64,000 nt of DNA from Bacteroidaceae bacterium (lineage in GTDB: Bacteria; Bacteroidota; Bacteroidia; Bacteroidales; Bacteroidaceae). Positions 8,914-19,364 of this stretch are shown piece by piece. A program made the position numbers and the translations under genes. How positions within the stretch are numbered: the stretch's first letter is position 1; each line of letters starts with the position of its first letter. Below the pieces are notes generated by a model, which saw only the letters and a list, made by a program, of their open reading frames with translations, searched no databases and was not told the DNA's origin. The DNA is taken from positions 124,001-188,000 of the forward strand of contig JAFRTL010000007.1 in NCBI GenBank assembly GCA_017427065.1. The letters are read 5' to 3'.

Positions 8914-11103
8914 ATGATGAAGAAAAGCGATATAAATGATAGATACCATGAAATCTGCTCAAGTTTGAGTGAGATGCGGTTGATAGATGCTTTCAAACAA
9001 CTGGAAAACTTGTTACTTCTCTATCCAGAATGGGAACTAAATAGCCAGTTGGACCAGTTGAGAACATCCTATCGCTATATGTTGCAATACCTTCTAATGG
9101 GAACGGAAGATCCTGGAAGGCAAAAGTTGCATCATAAAATCATCACTGACACTTGGAAAATAGCTGATCGTCTTTCTCATCACCTGTTGGTAAGTCATAC
9201 CAAATCAACATACACAGAGACCTATTTTCGCTGTCAACAAGAAACTTCTTTGGCTGAAATACTGGCACAACTAGAGACATTTCAGGACAATCTCGATGTC
9301 TTGCAAATGACAGACACACGAGTAAGTAGCATAGAACAGGAAATGGCTGAACATGAAAAGCTTGAAGAACAATTATTCGACAAGATTTGGACAAGTATAG
9401 AATGGACTGCCGAAGAACGACAAACTGCCACAATTGCTTTAAATTCAGAAACATTACTCAATGCTGATTTATGTTTATTAATTAGTGCCGTGACCATGAG
9501 TCTGCTCCAATGCTTTGATGAGCGCAAGATACTTTTTATCCTCGATGCGATTGAGCATACGGAATCTCATGTGCAAATTCGTGCGATTGTTTGCTTGATG
9601 CTGTTGCTATACATATACGACAAACGCATACCTTTCTATCCGGAAATTATGAGTCGCCTCCACATAAAAGAAGACGACAAAGATTTCTGTCAGGGAATGA
9701 ACATGGTATATCTGCAACTACTTAAAGCACAAGATACACAAAAGATTACCAAGAAGATGCGTGAGGAAATCATGCCTGAAGTCATCAAGAACATGAAGAA
9801 ATTTGGCCATGGTTTAGATCCGTATGAAGAAAACGACAAGAATCCAGATTGGGAAAATATAGATCAGTTACTAGATGAGAAAATGAGGGAAATGAACGAT
9901 ATTCTCATGGAAGGCGGGGATGTTTATATGAGTACTTTTTCTATGATGAAGCAGTTCCCCTTCTTCCGCAATATTTCCCATTGGTTCCTCCCCTATTTCC
10001 AACAGCATTCTTTAGTTTTAAAGGCTATTGGGAATAACTCACAGACGAACGATACTATTAACATCATTCTAAGTAGTTCGGGTATATGTGACAACGACAA
10101 ATACTCCATGCTCTGCGTATTGCCCTCAATGCCAGAGGAACAAAAACAAATGATTGCCAATAAAATCAGCAACTCAGGAGATCCAGTAATGATTCAGGAA
10201 AATCTGCAGGAAATGGAGAAATACAACCAACGTAAGGATGTAATTGCCAACAACTACACCCATTGCCTGTATCGTTTCTTCAAGCTTTTTCCCAAATTAG
10301 AAGACTGTCCTGACATTTTCGATGAGAGCCTAGATTTCTATGAATCCCAGTTGTTCCGCAACTTTGTTGGTTCTGCGCAATATCTACGTGAGGTATGTAA
10401 CTATCTTTTTAAATACGAACGTTATCGTTCAGTGCTTAATGTCTTGAACCTCATAGAAAGAAGAGGAGAGACCATAGCCTCCGATTATCAGAAAATGGGC
10501 TATTGCTACCAACACTTCTGTAATTACTCCTCTGCACTATCCTATTATGAAAAGGCAGATATGTTACAGCCTCATAATAGCTGGACCATACGCCACATTG
10601 CTACTTGCTACCGACTTACCCATTGTTTTCAAGAGTCACTTTCCTATTATCAACAAGCAGCTACCCTATTGCCCGAAAACAAAAGTATCATTTATCAAAC
10701 AGGTGTCTGTTTGCTGGAACTAGCACGCTATGATGAAGCTTTACAGAAATTCTTCCAGTTGGAACTAATGGAGAGTAATAGTCCTAAGATCTGGCGCGCT
10801 ATAGGATGGTGCTCATTTATGCAAGGTAAGTATGAGCAATCTATCAATTATTTAAAAAAAGCAATAAACAAGAAGCCTCTACCTAATGACACAATGAACT
10901 TAGGGCATGTATATCTTGTCCAAGGACAATTAAAGAAAGCCATCGAATTCTACAAAGAAGCCTCAGAGCTAATGAAAAGCGATGTTAAGGATTATGGTTC
11001 CTTCAATGATGTCTTTCGTGAAGACGAGAAGCTTCTGGAAGAAAAGGGAATAGATTCGCAGCTCTTCCCTCTTATTTTGGATTTAGTATCTTCAGAGGCC
11101 TGA
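8914..11103 (+). CDS. Large tetratricopeptide-repeat protein
   Basis: Function not recognised. The 729-residue protein has no signal peptide or membrane segment. The first ~480 residues are helical with no motif I can name. The last ~230 residues hold several TPR-like repeats (for example segments around YQKMGYCYQHFCNYSSALSYY and AIGWCSFMQGKYEQSINYL), so it probably works as a protein-binding scaffold. ATG 8914 is followed at once by a second ATG at 8917. A -7-like box TATCTTCG lies at 8888-8895, just after the pgk terminator. Its last 12 bp overlap the convergent maf gene. Confidence 0.8.
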   Translation: MMKKSDINDRYHEICSSLSEMRLIDAFKQLENLLLLYPEWELNSQLDQLRTSYRYMLQYLLMGTEDPGRQKLHHKIITDTWKIADRLSHHLLVSHTKSTYTETYFRCQQETSLAEILAQLETFQDNLDVLQMTDTRVSSIEQEMAEHEKLEEQLFDKIWTSIEWTAEERQTATIALNSETLLNADLCLLISAVTMSLLQCFDERKILFILDAIEHTESHVQIRAIVCLMLLLYIYDKRIPFYPEIMSRLHIKEDDKDFCQGMNMVYLQLLKAQDTQKITKKMREEIMPEVIKNMKKFGHGLDPYEENDKNPDWENIDQLLDEKMREMNDILMEGGDVYMSTFSMMKQFPFFRNISHWFLPYFQQHSLVLKAIGNNSQTNDTINIILSSSGICDNDKYSMLCVLPSMPEEQKQMIANKISNSGDPVMIQENLQEMEKYNQRKDVIANNYTHCLYRFFKLFPKLEDCPDIFDESLDFYESQLFRNFVGSAQYLREVCNYLFKYERYRSVLNVLNLIERRGETIASDYQKMGYCYQHFCNYSSALSYYEKADMLQPHNSWTIRHIATCYRLTHCFQESLSYYQQAATLLPENKSIIYQTGVCLLELARYDEALQKFFQLELMESNSPKIWRAIGWCSFMQGKYEQSINYLKKAINKKPLPNDTMNLGHVYLVQGQLKKAIEFYKEASELMKSDVKDYGSFNDVFREDEKLLEEKGIDSQLFPLILDLVSSEA

Positions 11104-11685
11104 TTGCTCTATTTTCTCTATTTCCTTAAATAGTCTTTGTACGGGTAACCCCATGACATTGTAGTAGCTACCTTCCAGACCTTCGACACCAATATACCCT
11201 ATCCATTCCTGAACACCATAAGCACCAGCTTTATCAAAAGGACGGTAATAGTCAACATAGAAAATGATGTTTTCTTCTTTTAAAGGTGCAAAACGAACAT
11301 GCGTTTCAACACTGAAGCTACGCTGCCAATTTTTAGTAGTCAGCGCCACACCTGTATAAACCTGATGGGTGCGACCAGACAGTTTCTTCAGCATCATTAT
11401 CGCCTCATCCCTTTCAACGGGCTTACCCAAGACCTCTCCATCAAGCCATACGATAGTGTCGGCTGTAATGACCAAATCATTATTTCCGATTTTAGAGCGA
11501 TAAGCATCTGCTTTTTCTTTGGCAATGTAAAGAGGAATGTCTCCTCTCTTCAAATCAGATGGATATGACTCATCAATACCAGGAAGCGTACGGACCTCAA
11601 AATCTACTCCTAATCCAGCGAGCAACTCCCTTCTTCGAGGTGAATTACTTGCCAATATCACATGATACTTATCCAGCATTGTCAT
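11092..11685 (-). CDS. maf: Maf-like nucleotide pyrophosphatase
   Basis: House-cleaning NTP pyrophosphatase of the Maf family, which hydrolyses dTTP/UTP or modified nucleotides. It has about 198 residues. The family signature ASNSPRRRELL lies near the N-terminus, with ITADTIVW and the catalytic region around VLGKP following. The start is taken as ATG 11685, one base after the stop of the upstream phosphatase gene; ATG 11679 is also possible. It shares a transcript with the phosphatase and overlaps the convergent TPR gene by 12 bp. Confidence 0.93.
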   Translation of the reverse strand: MTMLDKYHVILASNSPRRRELLAGLGVDFEVRTLPGIDESYPSDLKRGDIPLYIAKEKADAYRSKIGNNDLVITADTIVWLDGEVLGKPVERDEAIMMLKKLSGRTHQVYTGVALTTKNWQRSFSVETHVRFAPLKEENIIFYVDYYRPFDKAGAYGVQEWIGYIGVEGLEGSYYNVMGLPVQRLFKEIEKIEQSGL

Positions 11686-11686
11686 T

Positions 11687-12214
11687 CTACCAACAACTAT
11701 AGACTTCCTCATCCTTCATCCACAAACCATTTGCCTTAAGGAATTGTTCCAAAATATCACGTGCCACGCCATAGCCACCAGGAGCAGGAGAGATATATTT
11801 TGCTACAGCCTTCACTTCAGGAGCAGCATCTTTGGGACAACAAGGCAACCCACATACCTTCATCACAGGCAAGTCAGGGATATCATCTCCTACGAATAGT
11901 ATTTCTTCATCCTTTAGTCCATGACGGTCGCGAAACCTCTCGTAATCTACCATTTTAACGGAAGAAGGCAAATAGATATCTTCAGGGTCAAAGCCCAAGT
12001 TAATGTAACGCTTACGCACATTAGGAGCATTACCACCTGTGATGATGGCTATAGGAATCTTCATGACACAAGCAATATGTAAGGCATAACCATCTTTAAT
12101 ATTCACAGTACGCACAGGGATGCCATCGGCATCAATAGGTACCATATTCGCGCTTAACACTCCGTCTATATCGAAGGCCAGAGCCTTTATCTTAGTTAAA
12201 TCGTAGTTTATCAT
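11687..12214 (-). CDS. KdsC-like HAD phosphatase
   Basis: HAD-superfamily phosphatase of about 176 residues with no cap domain, resembling KDO-8-phosphate phosphatase KdsC, which releases KDO for lipopolysaccharide core synthesis. The nucleophile motif is FDIDGVL near the N-terminus, the Thr-loop is ITGGNA, and the C-terminal acidic motif is GDDIPD. ATG 12214 is chosen; an upstream TTG adds only two residues. It is followed immediately by maf. KdsC activity is inferred from size and motifs; other small sugar phosphatases share them. Confidence 0.85.
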   Translation of the reverse strand: MINYDLTKIKALAFDIDGVLSANMVPIDADGIPVRTVNIKDGYALHIACVMKIPIAIITGGNAPNVRKRYINLGFDPEDIYLPSSVKMVDYERFRDRHGLKDEEILFVGDDIPDLPVMKVCGLPCCPKDAAPEVKAVAKYISPAPGGYGVARDILEQFLKANGLWMKDEEVYSCW

Positions 12215-12242
12215 ATACAAAATTAAAGTTCTATATAAAAGA

Positions 12243-14726
12243 TTAAGGTTTCACCACATTCAACATAATACTCGCAGATCTCACTCCATTAGCTGTAGCT
12301 TGGAGAGTTATGATCCCTTCATTTTCTCCGCTCTGTACGATAGCTGTTAATTGTCCACTGAAGGCATGCATCTGAGGAAGGTGGAAAAGATCCAGACAGG
12401 CAGCATCCCCATTGGCACTAGCTCGATAAGAACCAGCCCCTGTGACCTTAAACTTTACTAACCTACCATCATCAGGACAGAGATTTCCATCTTTATCGAC
12501 CACCCTTACTGTCACGTAAGCTAAATCCTTACCATCAGCATTCAACTGGGTACGATCTGCTACCAATTCCAAATGATGTGGCTTCCCTGCTGTATGCACC
12601 ACCTTTTCCATGGCAGCACGTCCATTACTATCATAGGCTACCACCTTTAGTTCCCCTGGTTCATATTTTACATTGTCCCATATCAGTCGATAACGACGGG
12701 TAAAGTTCAATGTGTCCTTTGCCTGCAGTAACTTATTGGCTTCTGCAGCCTCCATCTTTTTCTGAATACCTTGGCTTTTGCCATTAACAAATACTTCCGC
12801 ACTTGGAAAATCCGTATAAACTACAACAGGAGTTACCTCTCCACGACGGTCTTTCCATGTCCAATGAGGGAGTACGTGCAGAGTGTGGTCCTTCTTGTTC
12901 CATATACTGCGATACAAATAATAGCGATCCTTTGGAATACTTGCCAAATCTATGATCCCAAAGAGAGAGCTATGACTTGGCCAGGCATTGGTATCATAAG
13001 GTGTCGGTTCTCCTAGATAATCAAAACCCGTCCACACAAACTGTCCTATGGTCCAATCATAGTCATCAGCTAAAGCAAAATCTACATCAGGCACATTGCT
13101 CCACCAGCAGAACTCCGTATCATAACCCGTGGACTGGTGGTCAGGATACATAGCACCTGTCCTTATCTGCAACGGAAACTTATACACCCCTCTTGAACTG
13201 ACTGTAGATGCTGTTTCTGATCCTAAAACCAGATTGTGAGGCAACTTCTGATAGGCTGCTTCATAGAATTGAGTTCGATAATTCAAACCTGGAATATCAA
13301 TCTGAGCAGCGAAACCATTATCCAATGCACAAGCAACTTGATCCATACCCAAAGTTACAGGACGGGTAGGGTCTTCTCGATGACAAATTTCCTGCAACAT
13401 CTTCGCCACCTGTAAACCACCAGGCTGACATTGGGAAGGGACTTCATTACCTATACTCCATAACATTACACAAGGATGATTACGATAATTATGCAGCATA
13501 TTTACCATATCTTTTTCTGCCCACTCGTTGAAGTAGCGGTGGTAGCCGTTCTCACACTTGGCAATGTCCCATTCATCAAAAGGCTCTATCATCATCATGA
13601 ACCCCATTTCATCACAAAGATCTACCAACTCTGGTGCAGGCATATTATGACTGGTACGAATAGCATCACAACCCATATCTTTCAGGATGGTAAGTTGACG
13701 ACGTAAAGCAGCCACATTGATGGCAGCGCCAAGTGGACCTAAATCATGATGATTGCACACGCCTTGGAACTTACGCAACTGGCCATTCAAGAAGAAGCCC
13801 TTGTCTGCTATATATTCCACACTACGAATTCCAAACCGAGTGGTAAAAGTATCCGTTTTCTTACCATCTACATAGATATCTGAAACGGCCTTATATAGAC
13901 TTGGACTCTCTGGACTCCACAAATCAGGACTCTCCACCGTGAGGTTTTGCTCAAAGGCTGTGCGTTGCAGCATACTTTGAGTATTATCTTTTACAGCCAC
14001 TTCCTTACCTGCAGGAGAAAGGATTCGGGTGACAATGCGTACCTCACCATCTCCTACCTGCTCCAAAGTCGTCAGCAGTTTCACAGTAGCATAATCTTTT
14101 TCCACATGGGGCGTAGTGATTTGCGTTCCCCAAACAGGTACATGCACCTGCTCTGTTTGTATCACATGTACATTGCGGTAAAGTCCAGCGCCAGGATACC
14201 AGCGGGAAGAGAGCGGACGGTTTTCCAGACGTACAGCCAATAAATTATCCTCTCCACCTTTATTAATATATGGAGTCACATCACAATAAAATGAATTATA
14301 GCCATACGGCCAGAACACGGCTTCCTGTCCGTTGACATAGACTCGTGCTTCACTCATGGCTCCATCGAAAAGCAAGGTAACTTGTTTATTTGGATCGACA
14401 TTAAAAGTGTTACGATACCATCCCACACCAACATAAGGTAATCCTCCCGTACGTCCCGTATGCGCCAAAGCTTCTGTTTCCCCATTTTGTATCACAGCCA
14501 CATTCTGAACGTCATTAGTTCCACTGAAAGGACCATAGATAGCCCAGTCATGTGGCACTGTTACCGTTTGCCAGGAACGATCATCGTAATTCGCTTGTTG
14601 AGCACCAACTTGCTCTCCTTTTATGAATTTCCAACCTTTTTCCAAAAGGTATTCGCTACGCTGCGCCTGCAATCCAGCGGCCATACTCCAAATGAAAGCC
14701 AGCAACAATATCTTTCTCATAAACAT
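12243..14726 (-). CDS. GH2 family glycosidase (beta-galactosidase-like), secreted
   Basis: Periplasmic or surface glycosidase of family GH2, about 827 residues with a signal peptide ending near LQAQ. An N-terminal jelly-roll, an immunoglobulin-like domain and a TIM barrel follow in order. The acid/base Glu is in MLWSIGNEV and the likely nucleophile Glu in LGSETAS. After the barrel come Ig/invasin-like domains. The start is ATG 14726, with ATG 14720 as the alternative. A -7 box (TATCTTTA, 14746-14753) lies upstream. It is divergent from the LacI regulator and sugar transporter, so the three probably form one sugar-utilisation locus. GH2 also includes beta-glucuronidases and mannosidases, so the substrate is not certain. 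Confidence 0.9.
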   Translation of the reverse strand: MFMRKILLLAFIWSMAAGLQAQRSEYLLEKGWKFIKGEQVGAQQANYDDRSWQTVTVPHDWAIYGPFSGTNDVQNVAVIQNGETEALAHTGRTGGLPYVGVGWYRNTFNVDPNKQVTLLFDGAMSEARVYVNGQEAVFWPYGYNSFYCDVTPYINKGGEDNLLAVRLENRPLSSRWYPGAGLYRNVHVIQTEQVHVPVWGTQITTPHVEKDYATVKLLTTLEQVGDGEVRIVTRILSPAGKEVAVKDNTQSMLQRTAFEQNLTVESPDLWSPESPSLYKAVSDIYVDGKKTDTFTTRFGIRSVEYIADKGFFLNGQLRKFQGVCNHHDLGPLGAAINVAALRRQLTILKDMGCDAIRTSHNMPAPELVDLCDEMGFMMMIEPFDEWDIAKCENGYHRYFNEWAEKDMVNMLHNYRNHPCVMLWSIGNEVPSQCQPGGLQVAKMLQEICHREDPTRPVTLGMDQVACALDNGFAAQIDIPGLNYRTQFYEAAYQKLPHNLVLGSETASTVSSRGVYKFPLQIRTGAMYPDHQSTGYDTEFCWWSNVPDVDFALADDYDWTIGQFVWTGFDYLGEPTPYDTNAWPSHSSLFGIIDLASIPKDRYYLYRSIWNKKDHTLHVLPHWTWKDRRGEVTPVVVYTDFPSAEVFVNGKSQGIQKKMEAAEANKLLQAKDTLNFTRRYRLIWDNVKYEPGELKVVAYDSNGRAAMEKVVHTAGKPHHLELVADRTQLNADGKDLAYVTVRVVDKDGNLCPDDGRLVKFKVTGAGSYRASANGDAACLDLFHLPQMHAFSGQLTAIVQSGENEGIITLQATANGVRSASIMLNVVKP

Positions 14727-14745
14727 CAATCTTTCATTTTTTTTG

Positions 14746-14753
14746 TAAAGATA
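14746..14753 (-). promoter_or_regulatory. -7 promoter box for the GH2 gene
   Basis: TATCTTTA on the minus strand, 20 bp before the GH2 start, matches TAnnTTTG at seven of eight positions. No clear -33 TTTG is seen at the usual spacing. Confidence 0.45.
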
Positions 14754-14795
14754 ATAATTTTAAACCACATGCGTACGATGCTATTTAAAAATTAG

Positions 14796-14803
14796 TACAT
14801 TTG
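14796..14803 (+). promoter_or_regulatory. -7 promoter box for the lacI-type gene
   Basis: TACATTTG fits the TAnnTTTG consensus and lies 36 bp before the regulator start codon. No -33 TTTG at 19-21 bases is seen. An activator or repressor acting between the divergent promoters is plausible. Confidence 0.5.
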
Positions 14804-14839
14804 CACATAGATTAATAAGTAACGCACCTTAGATCTACC

Positions 14840-15868
14840 ATGGCAAAGTCACAGATGACAATGAAGGATATTGCACGCGAACTGGACGTTTCTATCTCGA
14901 CCGTATCCAGAGCTCTTAAAGGGCAGTCTGGAGTCAAGGATAGGACACGCAGCAAAATTCTGCAATATGCCAGTAAGCATCATTATATGCCAAATCTAAT
15001 TGCAGCCAACCTACGTTCTCGCAGCAGTCGCCTTATTGGGGTCATCATTCCTGAATTTACTAACTATTTCTTTTCCTGTGTATTGAGTGGTATTGAAGCT
15101 GCAGCATCGAAAGAAGGTTTCCGTATCATTGTGGCACAGAGCAAGGATGATTTTCTCCGAGAAGAAGAGATTACCCATTCTTTTCTAGAAGCTCGGGTAA
15201 GTGGAGTTATTACTTCATTGGCAAAAGGAACTACAAACATCCAACATTTCCAAGATCTGATGAATCAAGGTATCCCCGTAGTGTTTTACGATCGCATCAG
15301 TACCGACCTTCCTACAGACCGTGTGGTAGTGGATGATTATGCAGGTGCCTTTGCTGCTGTTGAATATATGATTAAAACAGGATGCAAAAACATCTATTTC
15401 TATAGTTCCCCTCCTCATCTGGAAATCACCAAGAATCGTCGTAATGGCTATCTGGATGCTATGCACAAGCATGGGTTCAAAGTCACTCCTGAGATGCTGC
15501 CCCTTTGCGATAATCGACAAGAAGCCATAAAACTGACGCAAAAAATATTGAAACAAGAACATCGCCCCGACGGATTCTTTGCTGTCAATGATATGACAGC
15601 TGCGGGTATCTTATATGCTTGCAAGTTGGCAGGTGTACGAGTTCCCCAAGAGATTTCAATCTGTGGTTTTTCTGGTGATGCCATCTCTGAAACTACCGAT
15701 CCGCTACTCACAACGGTCGATCAGAAAGGAGAGGAAGTGGGACAATGTGCCTTCCAACTTTTGCTGCATAGACTTACAGGACAAGAACACGCCCAAAAGA
15801 TGATTGTACGGACCAAATTACTATTACGAGGTACAACTAAAACATTGGAAATTACAGACAAACCATAA
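14840..15868 (+). CDS. LacI/GalR family transcriptional regulator
   Basis: Sugar-responsive repressor or activator of 342 residues. The N-terminal helix-turn-helix reads MKDIARELDVSISTVSRAL (about residues 7-25), followed by the hinge helix and a periplasmic-binding-protein-like effector domain from about residue 62. It is divergent from the GH2 glycosidase and 43 bp upstream of an MFS sugar transporter, so it most likely controls both in response to their sugar. I could not find a convincing palindromic operator in the 113-bp divergent gap. Confidence 0.93.
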   Translation: MAKSQMTMKDIARELDVSISTVSRALKGQSGVKDRTRSKILQYASKHHYMPNLIAANLRSRSSRLIGVIIPEFTNYFFSCVLSGIEAAASKEGFRIIVAQSKDDFLREEEITHSFLEARVSGVITSLAKGTTNIQHFQDLMNQGIPVVFYDRISTDLPTDRVVVDDYAGAFAAVEYMIKTGCKNIYFYSSPPHLEITKNRRNGYLDAMHKHGFKVTPEMLPLCDNRQEAIKLTQKILKQEHRPDGFFAVNDMTAAGILYACKLAGVRVPQEISICGFSGDAISETTDPLLTTVDQKGEEVGQCAFQLLLHRLTGQEHAQKMIVRTKLLLRGTTKTLEITDKP

Positions 15869-15911
15869 TGATCACTTATAGATAAGGATATAAAGAAAAA
15901 TTAAGAATATT

Positions 15912-17231
15912 ATGAAAACAAAACCTGACTTGAGTTTTTGGAAACTATGGAACCTTAGTTTCGGCTTTTTCGGAGTGCAGATAGCTTACGCACTCCAGAG
16001 TGCTAACATTTCACGCATCTTTGCCACTTTAGGCGCAGATCCACACGACCTTAGTTATTTCTGGATCCTACCTCCTCTGATGGGGATCTTGGTACAACCC
16101 ATTGTAGGAACCCTAAGCGACAAGACTTGGACCCGCTTTGGGCGACGCATACCTTACCTGTTCATTGGTGCTGCAGCTGCTGTGGTAGTCATGTGTCTGC
16201 TTCCCAATGCAGGTTCTTTCGGAATGGCAGTATCGACCGCTATGATTTTCGGACTTTTTGCCCTAATGTTCCTCGATACTAGCATCAACATGGCCATGCA
16301 ACCTTTCAAGATGCTTGTAGGTGATATGGTGAATGAGAAACAGAAGGCCAAGGCCTACTCTATCCAGAGTTTCCTCTGTAACGCAGGATCCCTAGTGGGG
16401 TATGTTTTCCCCTTTGTATTCACTGCCATTGGCATCGCCAACACAGCTCCTTCTGGTGTGGTACCCGATTCTGTTATCTATTCTTTCTATATTGGTGCTG
16501 CGATCCTCATCCTTTGTGTGATCTACACTACTTTAAAGGTCAAGGAGTGGAATCCTAAGGAGTATGCAGAGTATAATGCCGTATCTGAAGTAAAGGAAGA
16601 AAGTGCCAATTGGATTACCCTTTTGAAGAATGCCCCAGCCACTTTCTGGAAAGTCGGATTGGTACAGTTCTTCTGCTGGGCTGCCTTTATGTACATGTGG
16701 ACTTATACCAATGGTACCATAGCCGACACAGTTTGGGGAACTACAGACGTTGCTTCCGCTGGTTATCAGGAAGCAGGCAATTGGGTTGGTGTGCTCTTTG
16801 CCGTACAAGCCATTGGTAGCGTGATATGGGCAGCCATCCTTCCACAATTCAAGAATGTGAAGTTCGCCTATGCTCTCAGTTTGGTATTGGGTGGTATCGG
16901 TTTTGCGATGGTTCCATTCATACACGACCAATATCTGTTGTTCATTCCATTCATATTGATAGGTTTTGCTTGGGCAGCAATGCTTGCCATGCCATTTGCC
17001 TTAGTGACCAATGCCCTGCAAGGTTACGGACACATGGGTGTTTACCTTGGTCTTTTTAACGGTACGATTTGTCTTCCTCAGATTATCGCTGCAGCCTTTG
17101 GTGGTGTAGTGCTGTCAATGGTAGGCAGTGCCCAACGTAATATGATGATTATAGCAGGAGTACTACTTGTTATCGGAGCAATTTGTGTATTCTTTATTCA
17201 CGAAAAGAAAAAGCTGCAGGCAAGTAATTGA
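15912..17231 (+). CDS. MFS sugar transporter (SLC45/GPH type)
   Basis: Inner-membrane transporter of 439 residues with about 12 hydrophobic segments. The N-terminal FWKLWNLSFGFFGVQIAYAL and the loop SDKTWTRFGRRIPYL match the sucrose/maltose-type (SLC45, GPH-like) MFS group common in Bacteroidetes, which imports glucosides or galactosides released in the periplasm. It follows the LacI regulator in the same direction. With the divergent GH2 enzyme it makes a simple sensor-enzyme-transporter set. Its last 38 bp overlap the convergent nnr gene. Confidence 0.9.
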   Translation: MKTKPDLSFWKLWNLSFGFFGVQIAYALQSANISRIFATLGADPHDLSYFWILPPLMGILVQPIVGTLSDKTWTRFGRRIPYLFIGAAAAVVVMCLLPNAGSFGMAVSTAMIFGLFALMFLDTSINMAMQPFKMLVGDMVNEKQKAKAYSIQSFLCNAGSLVGYVFPFVFTAIGIANTAPSGVVPDSVIYSFYIGAAILILCVIYTTLKVKEWNPKEYAEYNAVSEVKEESANWITLLKNAPATFWKVGLVQFFCWAAFMYMWTYTNGTIADTVWGTTDVASAGYQEAGNWVGVLFAVQAIGSVIWAAILPQFKNVKFAYALSLVLGGIGFAMVPFIHDQYLLFIPFILIGFAWAAMLAMPFALVTNALQGYGHMGVYLGLFNGTICLPQIIAAAFGGVVLSMVGSAQRNMMIIAGVLLVIGAICVFFIHEKKKLQASN

Positions 17232-18705
17232 TGATATCATGTGCTGTAAGAGAGATCTCGCCCAACTTTGCTGCGGCAAGGTCTCCCGCAAATCCGTGGA
17301 TGTAGACACCCAAACGGGCTGCATCCACGGATTTGTAGTTTTGTGCCAACAAAGCCGTGAGAATACCTGTAAGTACATCGCCGCTGCCCCCTGTAGCCAT
17401 CCCCGGATTACCTGTGGAATTAAACCAGCACTGACCTTTAGCATCTATTACTGCCGTATATGCCCCTTTCAATACAATACAAACCTGTGCCTCACGCGCC
17501 AGTTCACGAGCTTTCTGTAGTCGCTGGTAACTGCTCTCGCTCCGCCCAATCAGTCGATCCATTTCCCCAGGATGAGGAGTAAGGATACTTCCTAAAGGAA
17601 GTCTATAAAGATAATCACGTTCCTCACCAAGGATATTCAGTGCATCAGCATCTATCACCATCGGTGTTTGACAATGGTCTATCAATTCCAACAAAGCTGC
17701 ACGAGTCTCAGTATGTTTCCCCAATCCTGGTCCTATCCCCACTGCCTGATAAGGATCCGTCAGTGGAGCTTCAGAAAAATAATTAGGATGAATATCCACC
17801 TGTGTCATCGCCTCTGGTACAGACGACTGTATCATTGGATTGTTGCATTGTGGCACATGTACTGTGAGTAACCCTATCCCACTGCGCAGACAAGCACGGG
17901 CAGCCAAGATGGAGGCTCCAGCCATGCCCAACTGTCCAGCCACAAGCAAGGCTCTTCCAAAGTCTCCCTTATGTGCGAAACGGTTACGAGGTTTCAATAG
18001 AGTTGTCATGTCTTCCTTTTCCGTCATCACATAAGGGGTCGGTGTTAGGTCGATACCTTCAGGGTGTAGCCCAATGTCAAGAACCTTCCATTCCCCAACC
18101 TTAGCAGCATTCTCTGGCAAAAGGAATGCCAACTTTGGGAACTGAAGAGTCAAGGTAAGATGAGCAGAAACTACCTGCTGCATGACATTATAACTATTGT
18201 CTTCTCCCATTAGCCCCGAAGGGATATCAATAGCAATGACATAGGCAGGAGAAGCATTGATATAACGTACCACTGCAGCGAAGCCCCCACTTAATGGTTT
18301 GTTCAATCCACTCCCAAAGAGTCCGTCAATCACTACATGCTCTTTGGTCAAAACAGGAGGCACAAACTGGTTAGTCACTTCATGATAGTCGATGCTTGCA
18401 CCAACAGGAAGTCTATTACGATTCGTCTGACAACAAGGAGAAAGAGTGCCTTTCGTATTGAAAAGATAGACAGATAGGCGATAGCCACGTTCAACCATCA
18501 AGCGAGAAACTGCCAAAGCATCGCCTCCGTTGTTCCCTGGTCCTGCAAAAACCACAAAGGGCATCTCTGGAGAAAAGCGACTACATATCTCTTGCGCCAG
18601 TGCCTCAGAAGCTCGTTCCATCAGGTCGATCTCTGCCACAGGCTCATGCTCGATGGTGTAAGCATCAAGTTTCTTCACGCTGAGTGTTGGAAATATCTTC
18701 ATCAT
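17194..18705 (-). CDS. nnr: Bifunctional NAD(P)H-hydrate epimerase/dehydratase
   Basis: Repairs damaged NADHX/NADPHX. The N-terminal epimerase domain (YjeF_N, about 1-210) has the GPGNNGGDAL loop near residue 53. The C-terminal ribokinase-like ADP-dependent dehydratase (about 220-503) has ATGGSGDVLTG near residue 443. ATG 18705 is chosen over an upstream TTG at 18741 because a -7 box (18712-18719) lies inside that extension, which would make it untranslated. The gene ends convergently with the MFS transporter, overlapping it by 38 bp. Confidence 0.93.
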   Translation of the reverse strand: MMKIFPTLSVKKLDAYTIEHEPVAEIDLMERASEALAQEICSRFSPEMPFVVFAGPGNNGGDALAVSRLMVERGYRLSVYLFNTKGTLSPCCQTNRNRLPVGASIDYHEVTNQFVPPVLTKEHVVIDGLFGSGLNKPLSGGFAAVVRYINASPAYVIAIDIPSGLMGEDNSYNVMQQVVSAHLTLTLQFPKLAFLLPENAAKVGEWKVLDIGLHPEGIDLTPTPYVMTEKEDMTTLLKPRNRFAHKGDFGRALLVAGQLGMAGASILAARACLRSGIGLLTVHVPQCNNPMIQSSVPEAMTQVDIHPNYFSEAPLTDPYQAVGIGPGLGKHTETRAALLELIDHCQTPMVIDADALNILGEERDYLYRLPLGSILTPHPGEMDRLIGRSESSYQRLQKARELAREAQVCIVLKGAYTAVIDAKGQCWFNSTGNPGMATGGSGDVLTGILTALLAQNYKSVDAARLGVYIHGFAGDLAAAKLGEISLTAHDIINYLPAAFSFRE

Positions 18706-18711
18706 GATGAG

Positions 18712-18719
18712 CAAAGATA
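18712..18719 (-). promoter_or_regulatory. -7 box for nnr, 6 bp from the start codon
   Basis: TATCTTTG on the minus strand is a perfect -7 box. The G is only six bases before ATG 18705, so the transcript would have almost no 5' leader. No -33 TTTG is evident. Confidence 0.55.
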
Positions 18720-18751
18720 GTATAAAATGCCCATAAGACAAAAAAAATCCT

Positions 18752-18759
18752 TATCTTTG
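18752..18759 (+). promoter_or_regulatory. -7 box for hpt-adk-obgE
   Basis: TATCTTTG is a perfect -7 consensus, 41 bp before the hpt start codon. The -33 element is not recognisable. Confidence 0.55.
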
Positions 18760-18800
18760 CGCAGTAAAACCATAGTTTTGCATCCAATAAAATACATACC

Positions 18801-19337
18801 ATGGAAATAATTCATATAAAAGACAAAGACTTCAAGGTATCTATCCCTGAAGAAGAGATTTTGAAGCAAGTGGATAGGGTTGCTGCTGAGATTAATCGTG
18901 ACTTAGCAGGCAAGAACCCTCTATTTTTGGCTGTACTGAATGGTTCGTTTATGTTTGCCTCCGACTTGATGAAGCGTATCACCATCCCATGTGAGATTTC
19001 TTTTGTGAAACTGGCTTCTTATCAGGGGGTGACATCCACTGGAAAAGTGCGTGACGTGATAGGAATCAATGAGAATCTTACAGGTCGTACCATTGTCATT
19101 GTGGAAGACATTATCGAATCTGGCACCACCATGCAGCACATGTTGGAAACACTGGGAACCTACAGTCCTGAATCTGTACAAATTGCTACTCTGTTGGTAA
19201 AGCCAGAGAAATTAAAAGTAGATTTAGATATCAAATATGCTGCCATGAACATTCCTAATGACTTCATCGTAGGTTACGGATTGGACTATGATGGCTTTGG
19301 ACGCAACTATAAGGACATTTATACAGTAGTAGATTAA
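18801..19337 (+). CDS. hpt: Hypoxanthine phosphoribosyltransferase
   Basis: Purine salvage enzyme converting hypoxanthine (and usually guanine) plus PRPP to IMP or GMP; 178 residues, normal length. The PRPP-binding motif VVEDIIESGTTM lies near residues 99-110, and the N-terminal VLNGSFMFASDL loop is typical. It heads the run hpt-adk-obgE (27 bp to adk), linking purine salvage to adenylate balance. Confidence 0.95.
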   Translation: MEIIHIKDKDFKVSIPEEEILKQVDRVAAEINRDLAGKNPLFLAVLNGSFMFASDLMKRITIPCEISFVKLASYQGVTSTGKVRDVIGINENLTGRTIVIVEDIIESGTTMQHMLETLGTYSPESVQIATLLVKPEKLKVDLDIKYAAMNIPNDFIVGYGLDYDGFGRNYKDIYTVVD

Positions 19338-19364
19338 TAATATTATTATATAAAACTAAGAAAA

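Noticed and set aside
14730..14839. Possible LacI-type operator between the divergent GH2 and lacI genes
   Set aside because: The stretch around CATGCGTACGATG looks symmetrical but the halves do not match when aligned, and no second copy exists, so I do not call an operator.
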